Origin: Planctomycetota bacterium
GTDB taxonomy: Bacteria; Planctomycetota; UBA1135; GCA-002686595
DNA length: 17,730 nt
NCBI GenBank assembly: GCA_022447405.1
Contig: JAKVCE010000013.1
Coordinates: forward strand, 1 to 17,730
Direction of reading: 5' to 3'
Under the pieces are notes generated by a model, which was not told the origin of the DNA, did no database searches, and was given only the letters and a program-made list of their open reading frames with translations. This document shows positions 6,199 to 14,500 of this stretch, piece after piece. Both the position numbers and the translations under genes were made by a program. Each line of letters starts with the position of its first letter. Within the stretch, counting starts at the first letter, position 1.

Positions 6199-7266
6199 AT
6201 GAGAGCTCTCTCGATCTCCCTCGCGCTCTGCGCCCTCTCAACGACCTCCCTCGGACAGTACAGCGGCCTTGAGTTTGAGATCGCGGAGGACCACCCGATC
6301 ATTGACGGGATCCCCCGCGCCGTCGTCCGTCTCTACGCGAGCTATGACGACAGCGTCAGTCAACTGAACGCCGTCTACGGCAACGCGACAAACCCGCTCT
6401 CGATCACAACGAGCGACCCGCTCGGCTTCTACCAACACCCAGCAGGCGGCGACACGAGCCTCGCCATCAACCCCGCCTCCTTCCCCTTCATCCCCGAGCT
6501 CGAGTACGACTCATGGGTCACCGTCGGCGCTGAGGACAACACGGACGGCAACCAGCTCCTGAACATCGGCGTCGACTTCGCGCCCTGGAACGCCGCCGGG
6601 CCGCTCGACGCAGACAACGGGACCTGGTTCTGCATCCCCGACGCTCCACAGAACTTCCCCGACGCGAACGGACGAGTGCTGATCGCTCAGCTGAGCGTCA
6701 CCTATGGAGAGACGATCTCCGGGACCGTCCAGCTGCAAGGCAAGGACGCAGCGGGCCAGACCACGGAGCACCTCGATCAGGCCTTCTTCATCCCCACCGG
6801 CGCAGGTGGCGCCGAGTACTGCACCGGCGATGGGGCGGACGGGCTCACGTGCCCGTGCGGGAACCCGAGCACCTCTGGCGGCTGCCTGAACGGGACAGGT
6901 AACGGCGCCCGCCTCTTCGGCGAAGGCTCCACGAGCATCACGGCCGACAACCTGATCCTCACGGCCGTCGGCCTCGTCCCTGGTGAGCCAGGCCTCTACT
7001 TCCAGGGCAACAACCGCGTCGCTGGCGGGAGCGGAGTCCACTTCGGGGACGGCCTGCGCTGCGCAGGAGGTGGGGTCATCCGCCTCCAGGTCCGTATGGC
7101 GAGCGGGTCGGGCGAGTCGGAGACGACGGCCTCCATCTCAGGCCTCGGCGGCGTTCAGCCTGGAGACGTGAAGCGCTACCAGCTCTGGTACCGAGACCCC
7201 GACACCACCCCCTGCGGCTCGGGCTTCAACCTCTCCAACGGCTACGAGCTCACCTGGGAGCTCTGA
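6199..7266 (+). CDS. Secreted protein with planctomycete-type Cys-rich C-terminal domain
   Basis: A 355-residue exported protein of unknown function. The frame is open from an ATG at 6106, but ATG 6199 puts a clean signal peptide at the N-terminus (MRALSISLALCALSTTSLG, residues 1-19). The extra upstream residues overlap the divergent promoter region. Residues about 20-200 form a beta-rich domain with VRLYASYDDSVSQLNAVYGN, FYQHPAGGDTS and ELEYDSWVTVGAEDN. Similar secreted domains occur in marine planctomycetes, but I know of no function. A Cys-rich linker (YCTGDG...TCPCGN...GGC, about 207-229) leads to the C-terminal domain. That domain's GLYFQGNN, FGDGLRCAGG and YQLWYRDP...GSGFNLSNGY blocks match the end of the protein at 922-3411. 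No RBS is visible. The C-terminal domain may serve cell-surface sorting or folding, which is inference. Confidence 0.82.
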   Translation: MRALSISLALCALSTTSLGQYSGLEFEIAEDHPIIDGIPRAVVRLYASYDDSVSQLNAVYGNATNPLSITTSDPLGFYQHPAGGDTSLAINPASFPFIPELEYDSWVTVGAEDNTDGNQLLNIGVDFAPWNAAGPLDADNGTWFCIPDAPQNFPDANGRVLIAQLSVTYGETISGTVQLQGKDAAGQTTEHLDQAFFIPTGAGGAEYCTGDGADGLTCPCGNPSTSGGCLNGTGNGARLFGEGSTSITADNLILTAVGLVPGEPGLYFQGNNRVAGGSGVHFGDGLRCAGGGVIRLQVRMASGSGESETTASISGLGGVQPGDVKRYQLWYRDPDTTPCGSGFNLSNGYELTWEL

Positions 7267-7287
7267 GGTAACGAGCGAAGCGCCAGC

Positions 7288-7316
7288 GGAGCCCAGGATC
7301 CCTTATCCTGTGCTCC
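7288..7316 (+). promoter_or_regulatory. 29-bp dyad just before the operon's first start codon
   Basis: GGAGCCCAGGAT (7288-7299) and ATCCTGTGCTCC (7305-7316) are complementary at 11 of 12 positions, with a 5-nt loop CCCTT. The right arm ends 4 nt before the ATG at 7321. No T-run follows, so it is a poor intrinsic terminator for the upstream gene. It could be an operator or an mRNA hairpin controlling initiation. It overlaps a -10-like TATCCT (7304-7309), whose position near the ATG would give a very short leader. Confidence 0.5.
7304..7309 (+). promoter_or_regulatory. -10-like hexamer TATCCT before the operon
   Basis: TATCCT ends 11 nt before the ATG at 7321 and lies within the dyad at 7288-7316. 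Similar hexamers precede the genes at 3612, 5084 and 6199. No RBS and no clear -35 are present. Read-through from the gene ending at 7266 (54 bp upstream) cannot be excluded. Confidence 0.28.
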
Positions 7317-7320
7317 ATAG

Positions 7321-8421
7321 ATGCGCTCCCTCCTGCTCCTCTTACCGGCCCTCTTGGGGCTGTGCCGCTACACCGTCCGTGACGTCGCCTTCGTCGACTT
7401 CGGAGACGAGTCCTATCGACTAGAGCTCCGCGCGCCAGGGCAGGACGCTGAGGCCCTGGGCGTCGTGGCCTCCTCTCTCCTCGACACGAACGTGAGGTAC
7501 GAGGTAGACGAGCTCGAGGCGCTCAGCTCAGAGCGGCCCAAGGTCACGCTGCACCACCCAGACGGTCGCAGCCTGGAGGTCGACGTCTGGAGCGACGACT
7601 CCCTCGACGCCGTGAAGCTGGCTGGCATCTCCAGCTCTCCTCTTCGTGACCGCATGCTCGACGAGGTCTTCTCGCGCTATGCCTTCTGCCTCTTGGTCGA
7701 GGGCGAGGACCCCGAGAAGAACGCCAAGGCGCACGAGGTCATCGACGGCGCCTTCACAGAGCTCGGGAAGATCTTCGCGCAGATGCCAAAGGCTGTCGGT
7801 GACAGGCCGCGCCTCACCACCCTCCCCCACGACAGGCGCGCCGACGAGCGCGTCCTGCTCTTCGGCCTGGGCATCGACGAGGCAGGCAAGGAGCCGGCGC
7901 TCGCCGTCCTCATGGGTCGCGGGCGTCGCGTGGGACCGGTCCTCGTCGACGAGGAGATCTCGCCGACCGCCGTCTTCGGGATCCTCAACGCCATCGGCCA
8001 ATCTTGCGAGTGTGACCTCGACCGCTCCTGGATGCAGGGGCCCCGCGTCCCGCTCCGCTGGGACGCAGCCGCGAAAGAGCGCGTCGTCCAAGACCTCTCC
8101 TTCGACGCCGAGAGCCCCTTCGTGAAGACGGAGATCTCAGGCATCCTCGCCCGCGGCCCACAGCACACCAAGGGTGAGGCCGGGGTCAGCCTTGAGGAGG
8201 CGCTCCTCGCCTATGAGGAGATCGTGATCCCCACGAGAGAGCTCGAGGAGGAGCCCACGGCCCAAGCGGCGACGACCCCTGCTCCGACGGAGACTGTGCG
8301 AGAAGAGCCCGCGCCCAGGAAGAAGCGGTGGCTCGCCATCGCCGTCGCGCTCATCACCCCCGTACTCGTCAGCGCGCTCTTCCTCCTCCTCCAGTCTCGA
8401 AGAAGGGGCGAGCGAGCGTGA
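7321..8421 (+). CDS. Membrane-anchored exported protein of unknown family, first gene of the operon
   Basis: A 366-residue protein I cannot assign to a named family. An N-terminal hydrophobic stretch (MRSLLLLLPALLGL) acts as signal or anchor; Cys15 follows Leu, so it is not a proper lipobox. The mature part begins RYTVRDVAFVDFGDESYRLEL. It continues as an alpha/beta-looking domain of about 290 residues, with a CxC pair at Cys229-Glu-Cys231 followed by DLDRSWMQGPRVPLRWD. A Glu/Pro/Ala-rich linker (about 300-332) precedes a C-terminal helix (about 338-357, WLAIAVALITPVLVSALFLLL) and a basic tail. The bulk is therefore probably periplasmic and held to the inner membrane. Its stop overlaps the GTG of the FtsX-type permease (GTGA), so it is probably a partner of that ABC module. 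Confidence 0.8.
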   Translation: MRSLLLLLPALLGLCRYTVRDVAFVDFGDESYRLELRAPGQDAEALGVVASSLLDTNVRYEVDELEALSSERPKVTLHHPDGRSLEVDVWSDDSLDAVKLAGISSSPLRDRMLDEVFSRYAFCLLVEGEDPEKNAKAHEVIDGAFTELGKIFAQMPKAVGDRPRLTTLPHDRRADERVLLFGLGIDEAGKEPALAVLMGRGRRVGPVLVDEEISPTAVFGILNAIGQSCECDLDRSWMQGPRVPLRWDAAAKERVVQDLSFDAESPFVKTEISGILARGPQHTKGEAGVSLEEALLAYEEIVIPTRELEEEPTAQAATTPAPTETVREEPAPRKKRWLAIAVALITPVLVSALFLLLQSRRRGERA

Positions 8422-9563
8422 GCGTCCTCTACCAGATCTACGCCGAGGCGACGCACCGCTGGGTGCACTCCCTCCTCCTGTTTGGCGCGCTCTTCATCGC
8501 CGCAGCCCTCCCGGTCGCCTTCCACACCACCGGCAGCGCGGCGAAGCGTGAGACCAGCCGCCTGATGCGCGACCTCGGCTACAACGTGCGCATCCTCCCT
8601 AAGGACGCAGAGCTCAGCTCCTACTGGGCGCAGGGCTTCGCCGACGGCGCGCTCCCGGAAGAGGCTGTGCAGCGCTTCAAGACGGCGGACGACCTCTCCT
8701 ACAACCACCTCCTCGCCATGCTCGCCGGCCGCGTCGAGTTCCGCGGCGCCTCTGTCCTGCTCACCGGGCTCACCGCGGAGGTCGCGCCCCAGACCAAGAA
8801 GAAGGGGTCCATGATCTTCGAGGTGGAGCCTGGGACCGTGCACCTCGGCCACGCCGTCGCCAAGGGCGCGACCGCGGGCGAAGAGATCGAGCTCAGCGGG
8901 CTCAAGCTCACCGTCGCAGCCGTCCTCTCCGAGGCCGGCACCATCGACGACACGCGCGCATGGGTGCACCTCTCCGACGCGCAGAAGATCCTCGCCATGC
9001 CCGCGGTGGTCAATGAGATCCAAGCCCTCGAGTGCTACTGCGCTGACCCCGGCGTCGACAACCTCGAGCGCCTGCGCGAGGAGCTCGAGACCATCGTGCC
9101 CGAGGGCCAGGTCCTCAGGATGGACGCCGCCGCCGAGGTGCGCGAGAAGCAGCGGCGCCTGAGCGAGGAGTACTTCGAGCTCTTGCTGCCATGGATCCTC
9201 GCCGCCTGCGCCGGCGTCGTCGCCTTGCTCACCGCGATCAACGTGCGCGAGCGCCGCGCAGAGATCGGGATCTTGCGCGCCCTCGGCCACGGCTCCGGGC
9301 GGATCGCGAGCCTCTTCCTCTTGAAGGCCGCAGGCTTCGGGATCGACGCCGCCCTCTTTGGCTTCGCCGCGGGCTCCTGGCTCGCCCTCGAGTTTGGCCC
9401 AGCGGTCTTCCCCGTGACCGCCGGGAAGATCGTGGTCGAGTGGAGCCTCTTCAGCTACGCCCTCATCGGGCTGCCCCTCTTCGCGGCCTTCTCCGCGCTG
9501 CCCTCCACCCTCGCCGCGGTCTTCCAAGATCCCGCTGAGACGCTCAGGGAGGAGGGGCCGTGA
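8418..9563 (+). CDS. MacB/LolE-type FtsX-family ABC permease
   Basis: A 381-residue ABC permease of the FtsX/MacB/LolCE class. GTG 8418 is preferred over an ATG at 8328: it overlaps the upstream TGA as GTGA, the protein then begins directly before helix 1, and AAGGGG lies upstream. Helix 1 is at about 16-36 (LLLFGALFIAAALPVAF). A large periplasmic domain spans about 37-250. Helices 2-4 lie at about 254-276, 301-324 and 344-368. The FtsX signature NVRERRAEIGILRALG is at 275-290, the coupling region with the ATPase. The periplasmic domain has a CxC pair (Cys206-Tyr-Cys208) in ALECYCADPG. Only one permease is present, so it would work as a homodimer, as MacB does. This class moves lipoproteins, lipids, peptides or metals, or drives periplasmic machinery, without carrying substrate through the membrane. 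The substrate here is unknown. Confidence 0.88.
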   Translation: MSVLYQIYAEATHRWVHSLLLFGALFIAAALPVAFHTTGSAAKRETSRLMRDLGYNVRILPKDAELSSYWAQGFADGALPEEAVQRFKTADDLSYNHLLAMLAGRVEFRGASVLLTGLTAEVAPQTKKKGSMIFEVEPGTVHLGHAVAKGATAGEEIELSGLKLTVAAVLSEAGTIDDTRAWVHLSDAQKILAMPAVVNEIQALECYCADPGVDNLERLREELETIVPEGQVLRMDAAAEVREKQRRLSEEYFELLLPWILAACAGVVALLTAINVRERRAEIGILRALGHGSGRIASLFLLKAAGFGIDAALFGFAAGSWLALEFGPAVFPVTAGKIVVEWSLFSYALIGLPLFAAFSALPSTLAAVFQDPAETLREEGP

Positions 9564-10219
9564 TCCGCGCGCGCTCCATCGAGCACACCTGGCGTGACGC
9601 CAGTAGAGAGGTGCGCTGTCTCAACGGCCTGGACCTCGAGCTCGAGGCCGGAGAGTTCTGCTGCCTGCGCGGCGTGAGCGGGAGCGGGAAGACGACCTTG
9701 CTGCTCGCCCTCGGCGGGATGTTGAGGCCCACGGAGGGGAGCGTTCAGATCGGAGACGAGGACCTCTACTCCCTCTCCAGCGGGGCCCGGGCGCGGGCGC
9801 GGGCGCGCGAGATCGGCTTCGTCTTCCAGATGTTCCACCTCGTGCCCTACCTCACGGCTCGTGAGAACCTCCTCGCCGTCCGCTCCAAGCTCGGGAAGCC
9901 CGCGCGCGAGGCCCGGGCTGACGAGCTCCTGGAGTCAGTGGGTCTCACAGACCGCGCGGACCACCGCCCCGCCGCGCTCTCGGCAGGCGAGCGCCAGCGC
10001 GTCGCCGTCTGTCGTGCGCTCTTCAACAACCCGACCCTCGTCCTCGCTGACGAGCCCACGGGGAACCTCGACCCAGACTCGGCCGCGGTCGTGCTCGACC
10101 TCCTCACTCAATACACCGCTCAAGGAGGCGTCGTCCTCATGGCGACGCACTCTGAGACACCAGAATCCAGGGCAAGCCGTACCCTGTGGCTGCGCGAAGG
10201 AACCCTCCACACCACCTGA
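9560..10219 (+). CDS. LolD/MacB-like ABC transporter ATPase
   Basis: A 219-residue cytoplasmic ATPase, the usual length for LolD-type subunits. All motifs are intact: Walker A GVSGSGKTT (38-46), Q-loop Gln90 in FVFQMFHLVPYLTA, signature LSAGERQRVA (140-149), Walker B VLADEP (171-176) with Glu175 catalytic, and the switch His197 in MATHSE. FQxFHLxPxLTxxENxxxP-like wording and the EPTGNLD end are typical of the MacB/LolD class. The GTG start at 9560 overlaps the permease stop at 9561-9563 (GTGA), with AGGAGG 4 nt upstream. It must partner with the FtsX-type permease just before it. It is separate from the ModC-type ATPase at the operon's end. Confidence 0.93.
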   Translation: MIRARSIEHTWRDASREVRCLNGLDLELEAGEFCCLRGVSGSGKTTLLLALGGMLRPTEGSVQIGDEDLYSLSSGARARARAREIGFVFQMFHLVPYLTARENLLAVRSKLGKPAREARADELLESVGLTDRADHRPAALSAGERQRVAVCRALFNNPTLVLADEPTGNLDPDSAAVVLDLLTQYTAQGGVVLMATHSETPESRASRTLWLREGTLHTT

Positions 10220-10225
10220 TCGCCC

Positions 10226-11587
10226 ATGCTCTACACCACCCTCCTCCTCGCCGCGACCGCCTTCAGCGGCGCCGACTGGCCGACCTTCCGCGGCAACGCG
10301 GCGCGCACCGGCGCGAGCAAGGCCGACCTCGCCTTCCCCCTCACCGAAGAGTGGGTGCACTCAGGCTCCGGCCGCCCGCAAAACGCCTGGCCAGGGCCCG
10401 CACGGCACGACCTCTACAACAAGGTCGTCAACCTCACGCCTAGGCTCTGGTTTGACCGAGCCTTCTACGTCTCGATCGCAGACGGCCGCCTCTTCTTCGG
10501 CTCCTCCGCCGACGAGCAGATCCACTGCCTCGACGCGGAGACCGGCGAGGAGCTCTGGTCCTACTACACCGAGGCGCCGGTCCGCTTCGCGCCGACCGTC
10601 GTCGGTGGGAAGGTGATCGCGGGCTCGGACGACGGCGTCGTCTACTGCCTGAGGGCCTCGAACGGTGAGCTGATCTGGAAGGAGCGCATCGCCCCCGACG
10701 ACCAGCGCCTGCCTGGCAACGGCAGGATGATCTCGCTCTGGCCGGTGCGCACCGGCGTCGTGGTCTCGAACGGGATCGCGTACGTCACGGCGGGGCTCTT
10801 CCCCTCGGAGGGCTCTTATGTCGCCGCGCTCAAGGTCTCGAGCGGCGACACCGTCTGGAAGAACAACTACAAGGACATGGCGCCGCAGGGTTACCTGCTC
10901 GCGAGCAAGGACCACCTCTTCGTGCCCGCCAGCCGCTCGACGCCCTACGTCTTCGACAGGCGGGACGGCAAGCGCCTCCGCCAGCTCGGCGGCAACAGCG
11001 GGACCTTCGCCATCGTCGCGAACGACGACCTCGTCTTCGGCCCGGGCAAGACCGGCGACATGACCGAGGCCAGCGGGAGCGGCGCGCAGATCGCGAGCTT
11101 CAAGGGACAGCACATGATCGTCACCCGCGGGACGAGCTACATCCACACCACGACAGAGCTCTCCGCCTTGAAGCGTGAGGAGTTCGTCTCGCTCACGAAG
11201 GAGCGCGGCGAGCTGAACAAGCGCAGGGGAGAGCTCACGAGCTCGCTCCCCAACCTGAGCGGCGCTGACAAGAGCAAGGCCGAGCGCGAGCTCAAGCGGA
11301 GCGCAGAGCGCCTCGGCGAGATCGAGGTCGCGATCCGTGAGTGCATCCTCTGGCGACGCGTCTGCGACGAGCCCCTCGACGTGATCCTCGCAGGCGACGC
11401 GCTCATCGCGGGCGGCGAGGACTACATCGCCGCCTATGCGGCGAAGGACGGCGCCAAGCTCTGGACGGCCCCGGTAGACGGCCGCGCCTACGGGCTCGCC
11501 GCTGATGACGGAAAGCTCTACGTCAGCACTGACAGTGGCGCGATCCACTGCTTCGGCAACCCCAGCGAAGAGGAGGACAGCAAATGA
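10226..11587 (+). CDS. Exported PQQ-type beta-propeller protein with coiled-coil insertion
   Basis: A 453-residue exported protein. Residues 1-15 are a signal sequence (MLYTTLLLAATAFSG). The mature start ADWPTFRGNAARTGAS is the usual opening of PQQ-like propellers. Blades are visible by their FFGSSADEQIHCLDAETGEELWSYY-type repeats: LDAETGEELW, LRASNGELIW, LKVSSGDTVW, AYAAKDGAKLW. Between two blades, residues about 311-375 form a charged helical segment (LKREEF, LTKERGELNKRRGEL, ERELKRSAERLGEIEVAIRE), a likely coiled coil. No CxxCH haem motif and no quinoprotein dehydrogenase motif are seen, so it is probably a scaffold or binding protein (BamB-like fold), not an enzyme. It starts 6 bp after the ATPase stop, and its TGA overlaps the ATG of the next gene (ATGA). 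Confidence 0.87.
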   Translation: MLYTTLLLAATAFSGADWPTFRGNAARTGASKADLAFPLTEEWVHSGSGRPQNAWPGPARHDLYNKVVNLTPRLWFDRAFYVSIADGRLFFGSSADEQIHCLDAETGEELWSYYTEAPVRFAPTVVGGKVIAGSDDGVVYCLRASNGELIWKERIAPDDQRLPGNGRMISLWPVRTGVVVSNGIAYVTAGLFPSEGSYVAALKVSSGDTVWKNNYKDMAPQGYLLASKDHLFVPASRSTPYVFDRRDGKRLRQLGGNSGTFAIVANDDLVFGPGKTGDMTEASGSGAQIASFKGQHMIVTRGTSYIHTTTELSALKREEFVSLTKERGELNKRRGELTSSLPNLSGADKSKAERELKRSAERLGEIEVAIRECILWRRVCDEPLDVILAGDALIAGGEDYIAAYAAKDGAKLWTAPVDGRAYGLAADDGKLYVSTDSGAIHCFGNPSEEEDSK

Positions 11588-14500
11588 TCTCTCTCATCCT
11601 CACGGCGCTCAGCTGCGCCCCCATCCAAGACCCCAAGCCCAGCGAGGTGTTCGCCAGCTGGAGCTTCCGACCCGAAGAGGTCGAAGACAGCGAGGTCCGT
11701 GACCTCCGCGGCAAGAACCCCCTGCGGCTTGAGGGAGGCGCTCGCGTCTCCGCGGCGGGCCCTGGCGCGCTCATGTTCTCTAGCGTCGCACACCGAGCCG
11801 TGATTGACGCCGGGGTCTCCTCGAGCGCCCTCCCCAAGAAGGAGTTCAGCGCAGAGGCATGGGTCACGATCGACAAGGCCCAGCCGTGGGGCGCGATCAT
11901 CACGGCCATGCAGGACAACGGGGGCTTCGAGAAGGGCTGGCTCCTCGGCTACGTCAACGACAAGTTCTGCCTCGGACTCTCGACCGAAGGGGTCGATGAC
12001 GGCGACGGCTTGATGACCTATGTCACGGGCAAGACGCCCTTCCGGAGCGGCCGCTGGTACCACGTCGTCGCGACCTATGACGGGAAGCTCACCCGCCTCT
12101 ATGTGAACGGCGAGCTGGACGTGGAGTCCGAACAACAGCACGGCGCGATCAACTACCCAGCCAACCTGTACTACGAGGTCGGCTCGTATCACGACGACAA
12201 CGAGACCTACCCCATGATCGGGTGGCTCAGCGAGCTGACCTTGTGGCGTGATGCGCTCTCGAGCGAAGAGGTCTCAGCGCGCTTCCAAGCCGGCGCAGCC
12301 CTCCACCCTGCGATGACCCGCGCGACTGTGGGCGAGCGCACGCCCGCGCAGGCGGCCTGGACCTTCGATGACTCCCTCTCTCCCGAGAGCGCTCAGCTCG
12401 ACGACGGCGCGGTGGTCCACGGAGAGTCGCTGCCCGCTTGCGCGCGCTTTGACGGGACCTCCGGCCGCGCGCTCCTCAACCCAGGCCCCGAGGGGCTCCC
12501 GAGCGACGCCGTCACCATCGAGAGCTTCGTCTACATAGAAGAGTCACAAGGCTCAGGCTGCATCGCCTCCGCCTTTGACCAGCACGGCGGGAGGGACTCT
12601 GGCTGGATCCTCGGCTGGCAGGACGGCCGCTTCCGCTTCGGCCTCTCCTCCGAGGACAACCCCGGAGAGATCACCTGGGTCACCTCCAGCGTCAGCATCG
12701 ACCACCACCGCTGGTACCACGTCGTCGGCACCTACGACGGGAGCGAGCAAGCGCTCGTCGTGGACGGCAAGGACGCCGCCATCGGGCGCGGTGAGCTGGG
12801 CGTGATCCGGAACCCAGTCACGCCCCTAGCCGCTGCCGCCTGGTGGCAGGACGACGCGGGAGAGCACTTCTCACCCGTCCGCATCCAAGAGCTCCTGCTC
12901 TACGACCGCCCGATGGAGACCGCCGAGGCGGCCGAGCGCTTCGCCGCGAAGGCGCCCCTCTTCCCGAGCTCGATGACGCTCTCCTCTGGACCGAGCGTGC
13001 GCTACCTCTCGCCCACTGAGGCCCGAGTCTCCTGGACGACCAGCGCGCCGACGGCCTCCTTCATCGAGGCCACCGCTGCCGGTCGCGCCATGTCGACCGC
13101 ACGCTCAGACGAGCCTAAGACCGAGCACAGCCTCACCCTCACCGACCTCGCGCTCGAGGTGCCCTACCACTTCCTCATCAAAGGCGAGGACGAGGGCGGG
13201 CTCCCGACACAGACGCGCACCTGGCTGCTCGACACCTCCTTCAACTACGAGCTCCTCCCCGAAGCGACAGGCGCAGCGACCTATCCCGACGACGAGCGCG
13301 GCGAGACCCTCGCGGCCTTCGCCGAGGAGATCCTCGCTGAGACCCCGCGCGACCGCGGCTGGGCGCTCGTCCTCGAGGCCGGTGACTGCCGCCTCGCCTA
13401 TGAGCTCGCCATCCGCTCCGACCTCAAGATCATCTGCATCGAGTCGAGCTCGAAGCTGCGCAGCGAGGCGCGTCGCCACCTCAAGGGGACCGGCCTCTAC
13501 GGCTCACGGATCAGCGTGCACAAGGGCAAGCGCAAAGACCTCCCCTACGGCGACTACTTCGCGAACGTGATCGTCGCCGCAGGCGCTCCCCTCGGTGAGG
13601 GACCGCGCGGCGCAGACGGAGAGGTCCGTCGCCTGCTCACCCCGAACGGCGGCGTCGCCTTCCTCCGCAAGGAGAGCGACGACGGCGTCGACGTCTTGAA
13701 GCGCGCGGCCCTTGAGGGCGCCGGCTCTTGGACCACCCAGTACGGAGACGCCGCCAACACCTCCTCGAGCGGCGACGAGCTCGTCACGGGCTCGATGACC
13801 ATCGCCTGGTTCGGCCGCCCCGGCCCGCGACCCATGCGTGACCGCGGCGCTCGCAACCCCGCGCCGCTCTCAGCTGGCGGGATCATGTATGTGCAGGGCG
13901 ACGACCGCATCTTCGGGATGGACGCCTACAACGGCTCGATCCTCTGGACCGTCGAGATCCCTGACCTCATCCGCACGAACGTGAAGGCTGACTCCACCAA
14001 CATGATCTGTGACGAGGACCACCTCTACGTCGCGGTCGCGGACGCCTGCTGGGTGATCGATGGAGACTCCGGAGAGGTCTTGCGCAAGCTCCAGGTCCCC
14101 ACCCCGACGGACCCGCGCTTTGGAGACGCGGAGAGGGTGTGGGGTTACCTCGCGCTCACCGAGGGCGCCCTCATCGGATCGATCACCCGCACCGAGGGGG
14201 TCTTCCGAGGCCGCAGCGGCGAGTGGTACGACGGCGGCGGCTGGGAGTTCGAGCAGGTCGTCTCGGAGGAGCTCTTCCGGATGAACCCCGAGACCGGTGA
14301 GGTGCTCTGGCGTCACTCTGGAGGCCTGATCATTCACTCCTCAATCGCGATCGACGATGGTGAGATCTACTTCGCTGAGGACCGCGCACCCTCCGACGCG
14401 AGCCTCTCAAAGGGCCGCCTCGTAGACCGCAACGGCAAGGACCAGCACCTCGTGAGCCTCGACCTCTTTGAAGGGACGAAGCGCTGGGAGAAGCAGCACG

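Noticed and set aside
8211..9527. Long minus-strand open frame (438 codons) opposite the FtsX permease
   Set aside because: It is a low-stop shadow of the GC-rich permease gene. It is full of Glu/Gly/Ala/Arg runs and has no domain, while the plus strand has a clear FtsX signature and coupled start.
9780..9810. GC-rich tandem repeat in the LolD-like gene
   Set aside because: The short GCGCGGGC repeats encode an Ala/Arg run (ARARARARE) in a normal helical region of the ATPase and have no sign of being a separate element.
10361..11548. Long minus-strand open frame (395 codons) opposite the smaller propeller gene
   Set aside because: It is an antisense shadow with Arg/Val/Ala/Asp-rich low-complexity composition and no recognisable motif. 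The plus-strand propeller repeats explain the region.
11584..11616. Lipoprotein signal on the giant propeller protein (Cys11)
   Set aside because: The residues before Cys11 read A-L-S, which does not fit the usual lipobox (L/V/I at -3), so lipidation was not called.
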